A stretch of 53,740 bases of DNA from Calditrichota bacterium. Its GTDB lineage: Bacteria; Calditrichota; Calditrichia; Calditrichales; Calditrichaceae. Positions 27,302-36,360 of the stretch are shown in pieces. The stretch is taken from positions 1-53,740 of the forward strand of contig RQOG01000140.1 in assembly GCA_003854985.1 (NCBI GenBank), in the 5' to 3' direction. Made by a program: the position numbers and the translations under genes. The notes beneath the pieces were generated by a model. That model was not told the DNA's origin and made no database searches. It was given only the letters and a program-made list of their open reading frames with translations. Position 1 is the first letter of the stretch, and each line of letters begins with the position of its first letter.

Positions 27302-30130
27302 ATGAAGAAGAATCTGCACTCATTAGTATTCGTTTTTGCCTGCTTCTGCCTGATGAATACCTATGCCCAGCAGCAGGACATTTTATTTCATGCCGATTTC
27401 GAAACCGGCGGCTATAGTCCTTTTTCGGAACCGGCCATTATCAGAGGCGCTGCAGAAATTGTGGACAGCGCTGCCTTTTGCGGTGTTTATGCATTTAAAT
27501 CCTACATTGAAAATGAAACAAGCTCCGGCTCACGGCGCGCTTATATCGTAAAATCATTTGCTGATAAAGATTCCTGTCCGGAAACTGTATGGGCAAAATT
27601 TTACTTTAAACTAGACAATAGTTTTACGCATACGCAGAATAATAATCATGCCCTGATAACCTCTTTTGCCAGAACCACCGTTGGAGGAATTGCAAGAGTT
27701 TTCATATACCATAATAACAGCAATTTATACCTGGGATTATTCGGCAGTTCGGCTGCGACACGCGCCGGCGGAACGACTCCGTTAACACGCAATACCTGGT
27801 ACTGCTGCGAACTGGAATACGATACTCTGCAGGGACGAATGGCCGTTTATTTAGATGGTAATAAAGAAGTTGAATTTACCGGTTTATCAGCAATGTCCGG
27901 AGTGAACGAATTACGTTTGGGGTGGGACTCATGGATGCTTAATCAGAGTGGTAATATCTATTTTGATAATGCCCAGGTTTCTATCATAAGAAAACCATAT
28001 CAGGCACAGGAAATGTCTGTTATTGCTCCGCCTTCTTTTTTCGGGCGAATCGGGATGAAGTTTATTGTTTCGATAACCAATGTTAATCCTGACGACAAAT
28101 TTAAAGTGACGCTCAACGGCGAAAGCGGTTATGAGGAACAGATTTATTTCAAGGAAGCAGGGCTTGAAAAAAATTTTGAATTCACCATGAATTTACGCAC
28201 GCTTAATACGGATGATTACACGCTTAGAATTGAGCTATTAAACGTTGACGATGTGGTAATTGCCGATGACGTAAGAACTTTTAGCAAACCATATGACGGC
28301 GTTCCTATGACAGGAATTGATGAAAACGCGGCCGTGTGTCTTAACGGCGAACCTGTTTTTTTTATTAACACTTTAGGTTTAAGAAGAGGTAGTATTAATT
28401 TTTGGATGGAACATAACTTTTGCAACCTTTTGGCAGGATATTTTGACAAATATCAGACGCCGGAAAATTGGGTTGAATACCTGGATTACGCGCAAACGGC
28501 CGAAACTTATGCCATCGGCCCTTTAAAAGACACCACATGGGTTAACCGCTCAGCCAGAGATGTGCCCTATCCTACGCTGGATGAAATAGAAATCGCGGTT
28601 GAAGCAAATAAAAATCATCCGGCACTGTTTTTCTGGGACTGGATGGATGAACCCATCTCCAATAATCAAAGCATAACCGGTTCTACAGAAGGAAACGCGG
28701 CACTGGTACGAAGCTGGACAGAAAAAACGCATGCCCATAATCCTCAGCATCTAGTGTTTACTTCGGAATGGGCGACTCTTTCATCGTTTGAACATGTCCA
28801 GTCAAAAATATTCTATCCAAACTGGGTAGCGGATGTTTATTCCTTTGATTTATATGCGCTGGAATTTGAAGCCGACACCGGAGATAAAATGGCTGAAGTG
28901 GCGGAAATAAACGAGCGCTATTACAGGTATAATTACGGAATGATGCCGTTCAGTTCCTGGATAGAAACCTGCGATGTCAGACCTCTGGGCCATGACCATG
29001 ACGTTTCGCTCTATCCCCCGACCCAGGAGCAGTTACGCATGCTTTGCTGGATACCGATTATTCACGGAGCAAAAGGATTATCATGGTTTCCTTATTTCGG
29101 TCCCACGCCGCCGGAAAATTTTATAGAAATGAGCGAAATTGTAAATTTTACCAACCAATATCAGCACATCATTTTAAGTCCAGAGCCAAAAGAGATAAAA
29201 GTCGTTGATGATGCTGATATTTTAGGCAGACGCGTCGACGCTATGGTGCGTGAAACCGAAACCGATCTTTATGTATTCGCGATCAGAATTTCCGAAGTTG
29301 CCGGTCATGTTTATGTGAATCCGCTTGAACAGGGTGATATTCCGGTTAATTTTGAAATTGAAGGAATCACATTAGGTAATGGAACTATTGAAGATGTTTT
29401 TTCGACCTTTAAATCTGCGCATCATCAGGAATGGGATGTAGAAACATCGGGTCAGACTTTTAATCTGGCCCTTGATACGCCTTTAGAGCCCGGCAGTTTG
29501 ATTATCGGCGGCGGCTATTTATCGTCCAATTCGGATGTAGGGCATCCTACCAAATGGGTATATCTGTACGACGACGGTTATGGGAATTTAAAACCGGAAT
29601 ATGCATGGGAAGATCAGGAAGGCACAATTAACTATGAAACAGGCGCTGTATATTGTGATTTTAAACAGGATATTGATGCCGGCGAGGCTAAAATTCATGC
29701 AGGTTTTTTCCCAAAAGAAACCTCTGTCCGTAATCTGACAATAGAGAACAACCACTTCTCGGATGTATTTGAAAGATGTGAATTACATGCATACAGGATC
29801 CCAAAGACTGGCGCTGCTATTGATGACAGGACTACCGGTTTACAACCCTCGGCCTTTTACTTAGCGCAAAACTACCCCAATCCGTTCAATCCGGTGACGA
29901 ATATCGAATTTCGAATATCGAAGACCGAATTTGTAACGCTGAAAATTTATGATATTCTGGGCCGGGAAATCATTACGCTGGTTAATGAACAAATGCCGGC
30001 GGGCATACATACCGCACAATGGAACGGTAGGAACGGCCGGGGTCAGCCGGTCGTCAGCGGGATTTATTATTACCAGATACAGACCGGCGACGGCCATGTA
30101 AGCGCAAAAAAGATGCTGCTCCTGAAGTAG
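27302..30130 (+). CDS. Secreted lectin-like plus TIM-barrel glycosidase-like protein with sorting module
   Basis: This 942-residue protein has a signal peptide at about 1-22. Residues 27-230 form a concanavalin/polysaccharide-lyase-like jelly roll (ILFHADFETGGYSPFSEP, VWAKFYFKLDN, YLDGNKEVEFTG). An Ig-like linker spans about 240-330. A glycosidase-like barrel follows, with FFWDWMDEP (Asp449, Glu450) where clan GH-A enzymes carry the acid/base, and PFSSWIETCD (Glu555) as a nucleophile candidate. GLSWFPYFGP lies near the barrel end. The sorting module starts at residue 857. An extracellular glycosidase is likely, with unknown substrate. It starts 9 bp after the previous stop. Confidence 0.8.
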   Translation: MKKNLHSLVFVFACFCLMNTYAQQQDILFHADFETGGYSPFSEPAIIRGAAEIVDSAAFCGVYAFKSYIENETSSGSRRAYIVKSFADKDSCPETVWAKFYFKLDNSFTHTQNNNHALITSFARTTVGGIARVFIYHNNSNLYLGLFGSSAATRAGGTTPLTRNTWYCCELEYDTLQGRMAVYLDGNKEVEFTGLSAMSGVNELRLGWDSWMLNQSGNIYFDNAQVSIIRKPYQAQEMSVIAPPSFFGRIGMKFIVSITNVNPDDKFKVTLNGESGYEEQIYFKEAGLEKNFEFTMNLRTLNTDDYTLRIELLNVDDVVIADDVRTFSKPYDGVPMTGIDENAAVCLNGEPVFFINTLGLRRGSINFWMEHNFCNLLAGYFDKYQTPENWVEYLDYAQTAETYAIGPLKDTTWVNRSARDVPYPTLDEIEIAVEANKNHPALFFWDWMDEPISNNQSITGSTEGNAALVRSWTEKTHAHNPQHLVFTSEWATLSSFEHVQSKIFYPNWVADVYSFDLYALEFEADTGDKMAEVAEINERYYRYNYGMMPFSSWIETCDVRPLGHDHDVSLYPPTQEQLRMLCWIPIIHGAKGLSWFPYFGPTPPENFIEMSEIVNFTNQYQHIILSPEPKEIKVVDDADILGRRVDAMVRETETDLYVFAIRISEVAGHVYVNPLEQGDIPVNFEIEGITLGNGTIEDVFSTFKSAHHQEWDVETSGQTFNLALDTPLEPGSLIIGGGYLSSNSDVGHPTKWVYLYDDGYGNLKPEYAWEDQEGTINYETGAVYCDFKQDIDAGEAKIHAGFFPKETSVRNLTIENNHFSDVFERCELHAYRIPKTGAAIDDRTTGLQPSAFYLAQNYPNPFNPVTNIEFRISKTEFVTLKIYDILGREIITLVNEQMPAGIHTAQWNGRNGRGQPVVSGIYYYQIQTGDGHVSAKKMLLLK

Positions 30131-30201
30131 CCAAAGTATTTTAATCGGAATAAAAAATGAAGATCTGCAAGGTCTCAATCATAAAGAAAGGGAGAAGCAG
30201 A

Positions 30202-32496
30202 ATGAAACAGTTCAGCGCAATTTTATTAATTGCATTATTAGCCACCGGATTCTATGTTCCGCTGTCGGCGCAAACCTATTATGTGGATTACGAAGCCGGC
30301 AGCGATTCAAGTGATGGTTTATCGGCTAATACCGCCTGGAAACATTGTCCCGGTGATGAAAACGCCGTTTCTACTCCCAGCGCTGTCCAACTGGAGCCCG
30401 GCGCAACGGTATTGTTTAAGGGCGGCGTCATTTATCGCGGCAGTATTACCATGAAATGTAGCGGCGACAGTCTTGCGCCGATTATTTATAAAGGCGACGG
30501 CTGGGGAGATGAAAAAGCGATTCTCGACGGTTCCGAACCAATGACCGGCTGGAGACCATGCGCTTCTGAAGCGGAGGGCGGTGAAAACTGGCAAAATTGC
30601 TATATAACTTTTGTACCGTCCGGACTATCAGCGTTTACAACGCGTCTGGCCGAAAACGGTGAATTTCTGTGGATGTCCCAGGAACCCGATCAGCCCGATC
30701 CTTTCTTTTTTGACGCTACAGCTTATTTCATTTCTGTCCCCCAGGAACAGCAAACGACAACATCGTTAATCGATTCAAACCGCTTTAATCAAACCGATCC
30801 CGCTTATTGGGACGGCTCCCATCTGCTTTTATGGGTGCTTCCTAATATTACAGAAATGCGGGCTATTATCGATTACATTCCCGATGAATATAAAGTGACC
30901 TTTGATACAACCAATGATCCAACAGGTTATAATAAATATTCAATTTATAATTCCATCCACGCTATTGATCAGCCCGGCGAATATTTTTTTGATGAAAGAC
31001 CGGAACCGGATGAAACACACAAAATCGTACTTTATCCAAGAAATTCATCCAATATTACCAATGATAAAATAACCTGTTACTCCAAAAATTACGGCATTAA
31101 TATCAGCGACAAATACTTTATCACTATAGAAGGTTTCCTAATACGTCATTATGCCGGTTCCGGGTTGCGCGACGCTATCGGCATCGGCTCCTATACCGCC
31201 GCTCATCTCACAAAAACCGGCATCACGGTGCGGAATAATATTATTACACATAATGCCCATGCGACCGGGGGTTATGGCGGCGTTTATCTAAGTTATTGTA
31301 ATAATTCAAAGATTGAAAATAACCAGATCATAGAAAACATGAAGATGGACGGCATATTTTGTCCCAATAATAATAATCTGATCATCAGCGGCAATACACT
31401 GAGGAAAATCGGCGGCACCTGCCTGTGTTTATTCGGCGGAAAAGACTGCCGCGTATTTAACAACACCATTTCCGAAGGGCACGGCACTCATGATAATGGC
31501 ATGACTTTTTATCTGGGCTGCGAACGGGTATTGGTTTATAATAACCGCGTTACGGATTATAATATCACGCTTACCTTTAACGAATCAAAAGACCTGTTTT
31601 TTGTCAACAACATCTTTGATGGCAGCAACAATACCAGTAAAGTTATCGCCGCCTGGGGCGGCAGTGCGCCGTATGATCAATCCACGGGCATGATTGGTCA
31701 GGCAACCTTCATAAATAACACCATAATAGGAAGCGATAATCATTATTCTGTATCGTTATCACCCAATAACAGGTATTCGGTTGATCCCGGCGGGGACAGC
31801 CTTACCTACCGTATGATAAACAATATCTTTGACGGCGGCGGATGGAGCTCCGTGAACAGTTACCAGTTCCACAGATCGCATAATCTGTATGTGGGATTAG
31901 GCTGGAACCAGCAGCCTCCGGACTGGTCCCCCGCTGAGGGTGAAATAGTCGATTGGACCGGCTCGGATTATGAAGCTGTTCCCATTGAAGACGTGTTTGT
32001 TAATCCCGCAGAAGAAAATTATTATCTTAAATCAGATAGCCGGGCTGTTAATAACGGCGTCGATCCTTCGGCATATTTCCCTTCCGAAATGTTTCCGGGT
32101 TTCAATCTGAATCTTGACAGAAGGGGTGCAATCCGGCCCTACGATTCGGAGTGGGATATCGGCGCATATGAATATGACGGCTCAACAGGCATAACAACCG
32201 AGAAGCTTATTCCCGATCAGTTTTCTTTGTCCCAGAACTTCCCCAATCCGTTTAATCCAATTACGAATATCGAATTTCAAATATCGAACACCAAATTTGT
32301 AACGCTGAAAATCTTTGACTTACTGGGCCGGGAAGTGGTAACGCTGGTCAAAAAAACTATGCCTGCCGGCAAACATACCGCGCAATGGAACGGAAAGAAC
32401 TTAAAAGGAATAAGAGTTCCAAGCGGGACATATTTTTATCAAATACAATCGGGAGATGGAAAAGCGAATTCGAAGAAAATGATATTGGTTCGTTAG
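30202..32496 (+). CDS. Secreted beta-helix protein with sorting module (paralogue of the gene at 25049)
   Basis: ATG 30202 starts the signal peptide MKQFSAILLIALLATGFYV and has GAAAGGGAGAA upstream. An ATG at 30157 would add 15 basic residues. The 764-residue product opens TYYVDYEAGSDSSDGLS with TAWKHCPGDEN, matching the gene at 25049 nearly position for position in the first 100 residues. Helix turns such as NNIITHNAHATGGYGGVYL and NNQIIENMKMDGIF follow. Residues from about 650 (WDIGAYEYDGSTGITTEK) into the sorting module at 679 are almost the same as in the next gene. Confidence 0.87.
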   Translation: MKQFSAILLIALLATGFYVPLSAQTYYVDYEAGSDSSDGLSANTAWKHCPGDENAVSTPSAVQLEPGATVLFKGGVIYRGSITMKCSGDSLAPIIYKGDGWGDEKAILDGSEPMTGWRPCASEAEGGENWQNCYITFVPSGLSAFTTRLAENGEFLWMSQEPDQPDPFFFDATAYFISVPQEQQTTTSLIDSNRFNQTDPAYWDGSHLLLWVLPNITEMRAIIDYIPDEYKVTFDTTNDPTGYNKYSIYNSIHAIDQPGEYFFDERPEPDETHKIVLYPRNSSNITNDKITCYSKNYGINISDKYFITIEGFLIRHYAGSGLRDAIGIGSYTAAHLTKTGITVRNNIITHNAHATGGYGGVYLSYCNNSKIENNQIIENMKMDGIFCPNNNNLIISGNTLRKIGGTCLCLFGGKDCRVFNNTISEGHGTHDNGMTFYLGCERVLVYNNRVTDYNITLTFNESKDLFFVNNIFDGSNNTSKVIAAWGGSAPYDQSTGMIGQATFINNTIIGSDNHYSVSLSPNNRYSVDPGGDSLTYRMINNIFDGGGWSSVNSYQFHRSHNLYVGLGWNQQPPDWSPAEGEIVDWTGSDYEAVPIEDVFVNPAEENYYLKSDSRAVNNGVDPSAYFPSEMFPGFNLNLDRRGAIRPYDSEWDIGAYEYDGSTGITTEKLIPDQFSLSQNFPNPFNPITNIEFQISNTKFVTLKIFDLLGREVVTLVKKTMPAGKHTAQWNGKNLKGIRVPSGTYFYQIQSGDGKANSKKMILVR

Positions 32497-32521
32497 AAAT
32501 TTAAAGAGAGGTACTTTGACA

Positions 32522-34216
32522 ATGGAAAAATATTGCGTAATCTTAATTAATTTTTTGTTTTTATGTATTGCCCAGGCTAATACGTTTTATGTAAGACCGG
32601 ACAGCGGAAATTACGGTTTGGGGAACGGTTATGATTGGGGTAACGCTTTTGCCGGTATGCCGCCTGGAAGGGCGGACACAAACGGTACCGTCTGGACGAG
32701 TGAATATCCGCATTCCTCGGATCTTATTGGTCCTGGTGATACAGTTTACGTTTCCGGAGGGGTATACAGAACCAATTGGGAACCGGCGGCAAGCGGGACA
32801 GCTGAAAGAAATATCGTTATTCTGCGGGCTACCGACATAAATCATGGAACGGATGAAGGTTGGTCTACTGATTTCGACAATCAGGTGGTTTTAGATCAGG
32901 TGCATATAAATATTTGGGGACCACTTGGCAAACCTGATCAGGGTTGGGATTATATTACCATTGATGGTGCAGTTAAATCAGGAATAAAAATATTCGGGCC
33001 GCTGGGCGCGGACAATCCAGCTATTAACCTGTCTCCTGGAAATCAACACGAGAGCGATTACATCACTCTTCGTTATCTTGAAGTCGAAGGTCCCGGGATT
33101 AATCTCGAGCTTCCAAACGATTCGGTATGCTCTTCGGGAATTCATGAATATAGCCCGGGAAACCGAGGTGCTTACGGACTTGTAATTCAACATTGCAAAG
33201 TACATAATTATTCGGGCGCGCTGATTCATCTGTCGGCGGTAAGAGATTTTCTCGTTGAGAATTGTGAACTTCACGACGCTGGAAATAACCAGGATTTCAA
33301 TGATTGTCACGTTGATCTTCTTATAACAAATTATGCCAACGGTACGTTTCGATATAACAAATGTTACAACTCGGAAGCGGCAGGGATCGCAATAGCCTAT
33401 ACACCGGCGACTGGTCCTTACGAAGTCTACGGCAACTATTTCCACAATGTGGAAAATGCCGTAGAGATTCAGGGTCAGGACAACGAGCTTCATGTTTTTA
33501 ATAATACTTTTGATAAGTGTAATCACGCCATCAGTGTTACCAGAGATAGAACCACCGGGTTCGGATACAACAATCTGTTTTATCGTTGTTATGCCACCTA
33601 TTTGGGTACTCCCCCGGCTTTTACTCATGATTATTCCTGGTCGTCGAAAAGCTGGTTTGCCCCTCAGGGAGAATACCATAGTGTTATTTATCCGACCAGC
33701 CGACCTTATCCTGAGGTGGATGAAGGACCGGATCCTTTCATTAATGCCGATGAAATGGATTATCATCTTAATCCGGCAATCGATGATAGTATCTCACCGA
33801 TTGATAAAGGTAAAAGCGATATTGGAAGCCAATATAATCTGGATTTAGATGGGGTTGAGAGAATAGGGACATGGGATATCGGCGCCTATGAATATGATGG
33901 CTCAACAGGCATAACAACCGAGAAGCCTATTCCCGATCAGTTTTCTTTGTCCCAGAACTTCCCCAACCCGTTTAATCCAATTACGAATATCGAATATCAA
34001 ATATCGAACGCTGAATTTGTAACGCTGAAAATTTTTGATGTACTTGGCCGGGAAGTCGTTACGCTGGTCAAAAAGACTATGCCTGCGGGCATACATACCG
34101 CGCAATGGAACGGCAAAAATACCGCCGGGCAGCGGGTCGGCAGCGGGATTTACTTTTACCGGTTAAAAACCGCCAATGGTTTTATGCGGATAAAGAAAAT
34201 GATTATGATGAAATAA
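32522..34216 (+). CDS. Secreted beta-helix protein with sorting module (last gene of the array)
   Basis: ATG 32522 starts a signal peptide (MEKYCVILINFLFLCIAQA). A TTG two codons earlier is less likely. The 564-residue product continues NTFYVRPDSGNYGLGNGYDW, an opening seen in beta-helix surface proteins, then NCELHDAGNNQDFNDCHVD and NTFDKCNHAISVTRDR. The C-terminal 110 residues, starting with WDIGAYEYDGSTGITTEK, nearly repeat the end of the previous gene at the DNA level. The body is not closely related to that gene. This is the clearest sign that the end module moved as a block. The sorting module starts at residue 479. Confidence 0.86.
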   Translation: MEKYCVILINFLFLCIAQANTFYVRPDSGNYGLGNGYDWGNAFAGMPPGRADTNGTVWTSEYPHSSDLIGPGDTVYVSGGVYRTNWEPAASGTAERNIVILRATDINHGTDEGWSTDFDNQVVLDQVHINIWGPLGKPDQGWDYITIDGAVKSGIKIFGPLGADNPAINLSPGNQHESDYITLRYLEVEGPGINLELPNDSVCSSGIHEYSPGNRGAYGLVIQHCKVHNYSGALIHLSAVRDFLVENCELHDAGNNQDFNDCHVDLLITNYANGTFRYNKCYNSEAAGIAIAYTPATGPYEVYGNYFHNVENAVEIQGQDNELHVFNNTFDKCNHAISVTRDRTTGFGYNNLFYRCYATYLGTPPAFTHDYSWSSKSWFAPQGEYHSVIYPTSRPYPEVDEGPDPFINADEMDYHLNPAIDDSISPIDKGKSDIGSQYNLDLDGVERIGTWDIGAYEYDGSTGITTEKPIPDQFSLSQNFPNPFNPITNIEYQISNAEFVTLKIFDVLGREVVTLVKKTMPAGIHTAQWNGKNTAGQRVGSGIYFYRLKTANGFMRIKKMIMMK

Positions 34217-34262
34217 CAAAGGCGGTCAGGCATACACAAACCATTTTTTCCCCGCCGTTTTT

Positions 34263-35156
34263 TTACGGCCAGAAAATTTTTATGCCGTGTTTGATGACAT
34301 CGATGGTAACCGGGGTATGACCCGTTAATTCACCGTCAGGCGTCAGTATATAAGGTTTATTGGTTATGATTTCAATATACCGGGCTTTAAAGCTGGTTAT
34401 ATCCGGGACGTGAATATGTTTTCCGGTAAAAATGGTTGGAAATATCTTTAACAATTTAAAACGGCCGATTTTATTCAATATAGTAATGTCCAGAAATCCA
34501 TCATCGATTTCAGCGTTAGGGGCCATCAGAAAGGATTTGCCTGTGTAACGGCTGTTGGAAACCTCTATAAAAATGCCTTTCAGATTCATTTCGGTTTTAT
34601 CGGTTTTTAATTTCATTTGAATTGATTTTAAAAATATTAAACGATAGAAAACGCCAAGAATATAGGAGAAATAGCCGAAGATTTTAAGTTTATGCGCCGT
34701 CGCACTGACATCAGAGACAAATCCGCAGCCAATGATATTGATAAAATACCGGGTTTCATCGCCGGTGATAAAGCGTCCGAGATCAACCATCCTGGTCTTC
34801 CCCGCCGAAACAATATCCGCCGCTTTCTGCCAGTCATCCTGGGAAAGCCCCAATTCCCGGGCAAAGGCATTCCCGGTGCCGGTTGGTATAACGCCCAGCA
34901 CAGGCCGGTGACTGCTTTTGTTCTGATGAAGGCCGTTAATAATTTCAAATAAGGTGCCGTCGCCTCCGGCAGCGATAACACCGTCAAAATGATCTAAATG
35001 CGCTTCGGCAACTATTTCAACCGCATGACCGGGATAAGCAGTCAACAACCAGGTAACTTCCGCATGCTTTTCCGTCAGGTATTTTTTAAGAGGCTCAATT
35101 ATTTTTTTTGCCCGGCCGTGCCCGGCATGAGGATTAAAAATGACCATTAACCGCAT
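34263..35156 (-). CDS. Diacylglycerol/lipid kinase family protein (DagK/YegS type)
   Basis: This 297-residue protein has the full DAGK catalytic signature. An N-terminal FNPHAGHGRA phosphate-contact region is followed by GGDGT at 64-68, PTGTGNAFAREL at 91-102 and LTPDGELTG near the C-terminus. Members phosphorylate diacylglycerol, undecaprenol or sphingoid-type lipids with ATP at the membrane face. The substrate cannot be chosen from sequence. The length matches soluble bacterial YegS/DgkB enzymes. It ends convergently with the secreted-protein array, 46 bp away, and is divergent from the next gene. Confidence 0.92.
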   Translation of the reverse strand: MRLMVIFNPHAGHGRAKKIIEPLKKYLTEKHAEVTWLLTAYPGHAVEIVAEAHLDHFDGVIAAGGDGTLFEIINGLHQNKSSHRPVLGVIPTGTGNAFARELGLSQDDWQKAADIVSAGKTRMVDLGRFITGDETRYFINIIGCGFVSDVSATAHKLKIFGYFSYILGVFYRLIFLKSIQMKLKTDKTEMNLKGIFIEVSNSRYTGKSFLMAPNAEIDDGFLDITILNKIGRFKLLKIFPTIFTGKHIHVPDITSFKARYIEIITNKPYILTPDGELTGHTPVTIDVIKHGIKIFWP

Positions 35157-35427
35157 TGAACAAACCTATAATTGAATGAATAAATTTTCAAATTTATCAT
35201 ATCGATTATTATAAATATACACAAGATATGAATTTTAATCTTGATTTTTTTTAATTTTATACTACTTTTATCTACAATCAATGAGCGGTGAAGTTAATTA
35301 ACTATTATTAATTCCATAATTTTTTTTCATATTTTATAAAGTTACAGAGTGTTTTGAAGTATAAATAGCATTCAAAAACACTGTTTGAGTTTTAAATTTA
35401 TCATACAACCACTAAAGGAGAGGGATT

Positions 35428-36261
35428 ATGCAAAAATTAAAAAAACTCTTGCTTGTTATTGTATCCGTTTTAAGCGTTAACCTGGTTAACGGGCAGACTT
35501 TTATGTTCCATAGCATTCCAAAGGATAGTACTCAAATTGAGATTAGTTATCTACATCCTTTCTTTGATTCTAATATTGATATGTCCATTATATCTGGTGT
35601 ATTTGATTTATCATTCAATATTCCTCTCAAACAAAAATTAAATTTATTCTGTTCAGTTCCTTTTATGACCTTTTCATTTGATTATGAATCTGGTTACGGA
35701 AATTATTCTTTATCAGGCGCTGGAAATATTTTTCTTGGAATGCAATTGTATAAAGACCATGGGGGAAAAAACAAATCTATAGGAACGTTTGGTTTTTATC
35801 TACCTTCTTCTTGGCTAATAGAATATGGTTATCTTACAAACGCGTTAAATCCCGAAAAATATCTACACGACAGACTTACAATAAGTGTAAATTTTGCTCA
35901 TCATAGAATTACAGATAACGGATTTCGCAGTGGAGTTGAACTTGGACCCGATTTTATGATTATTACTAATAGTGAAAATTCTGATGATAATGATTTTATA
36001 ATTCATTATGGATTATCAATGGGTGTTCAACAAAATAATATTGATTTATCAGCTGAATTATATGGAATTGGCATACTAACTGCGGAAAAAAGCGATGATA
36101 AGTTTTTTCATGCCTTAAGTTTTGGAATAAGTTATTTAAGTCAGGTCTCACCGAGCATTTTTTATAAAATATATCTTGAAGATGAGCTTCAGGATTGGGT
36201 AGATGGCGTTTTAGGATTAAAGCTAAATTATTCTCTTGGATCAAATGCCAAAAATGACTAA
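35428..36261 (+). CDS. Putative outer-membrane beta-barrel protein of low GC content
   Basis: This 277-residue protein has a signal peptide at about 1-22 (MQKLKKLLLVIVSVLSVNLV). The rest is a chain of alternating hydrophobic strands with aromatic girdles (DLSFNIPLKQKLNLFCSVPF, TFGFYLPSSWLIEYGYL, LSFGISYLSQ) and ends LGLKLNYSLG, all typical of small barrels. No named family is recognised. The gene and the 271 bp before it are clearly richer in A and T than the neighbours and use many AT-ending codons, which suggests recent acquisition. AAAGGAGAGGG lies before the ATG. The upstream gap holds no other gene. Confidence 0.7.
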   Translation: MQKLKKLLLVIVSVLSVNLVNGQTFMFHSIPKDSTQIEISYLHPFFDSNIDMSIISGVFDLSFNIPLKQKLNLFCSVPFMTFSFDYESGYGNYSLSGAGNIFLGMQLYKDHGGKNKSIGTFGFYLPSSWLIEYGYLTNALNPEKYLHDRLTISVNFAHHRITDNGFRSGVELGPDFMIITNSENSDDNDFIIHYGLSMGVQQNNIDLSAELYGIGILTAEKSDDKFFHALSFGISYLSQVSPSIFYKIYLEDELQDWVDGVLGLKLNYSLGSNAKND

Positions 36262-36360
36262 AACCAGGAATTTAAAATAAAATATCATTAAACGGGCGAT
36301 AACCAATTTGGAGAAATTTCTATCTATTTATTTTTTTATCATAAAAGTTTAATAATTAGG

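Larger units (their letters stand above)
10350..34213 (+). repeat. Twelve dispersed copies of the NYPNPFNP sorting-module DNA, each with a 7-nt tandem repeat
   Basis: Each of the twelve array genes ends in a module of about 250 bp that is closely similar at the DNA level. Module starts (Asn codon of N(Y/F)PNPFNP) are 10350, 12029, 14008, 16402, 18183, 20522, 22406, 24647, 27032, 29870, 32236 and 33956. Inside each is a tract of five heptanucleotide units, best seen as CGAATAT, CGAATAT, CAAATAT, CGAACGC, CGAATTT. The tracts start at 10378, 12057, 14036, 16430, 18211, 20550, 22434, 24675, 27060, 29898, 32264 and 33984. The copies at 32236 and 33956 also share about 90 bp upstream, from GATATCGGCGC onward. 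The bodies of the genes are much less alike. Confidence 0.9.

Noticed and set aside
20516..34105. Repeated minus-strand open frames over the ends of the array genes (for example 20516-20749, 24638-24859, 33902-34105) giving similar peptides.
   Set aside because: They are exact antisense shadows of the repeated sorting-module DNA, with no ribosome sites, and are similar only because the plus-strand modules are similar.
10350..34213. Regularly recurring similar sequences taken as a CRISPR array or diversity-generating retroelement.
   Set aside because: The copies are 1.5-3 kb apart, in frame inside genes, and there are no cas genes, reverse transcriptase or template/variable pair.
34217..34262. 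Terminator between the convergent array end and the lipid kinase gene.
   Set aside because: Only a 5-bp GGCGG/CCGCC stem around a long loop is present before the T-run; a termination signal is likely needed here, but the structure is not convincing.
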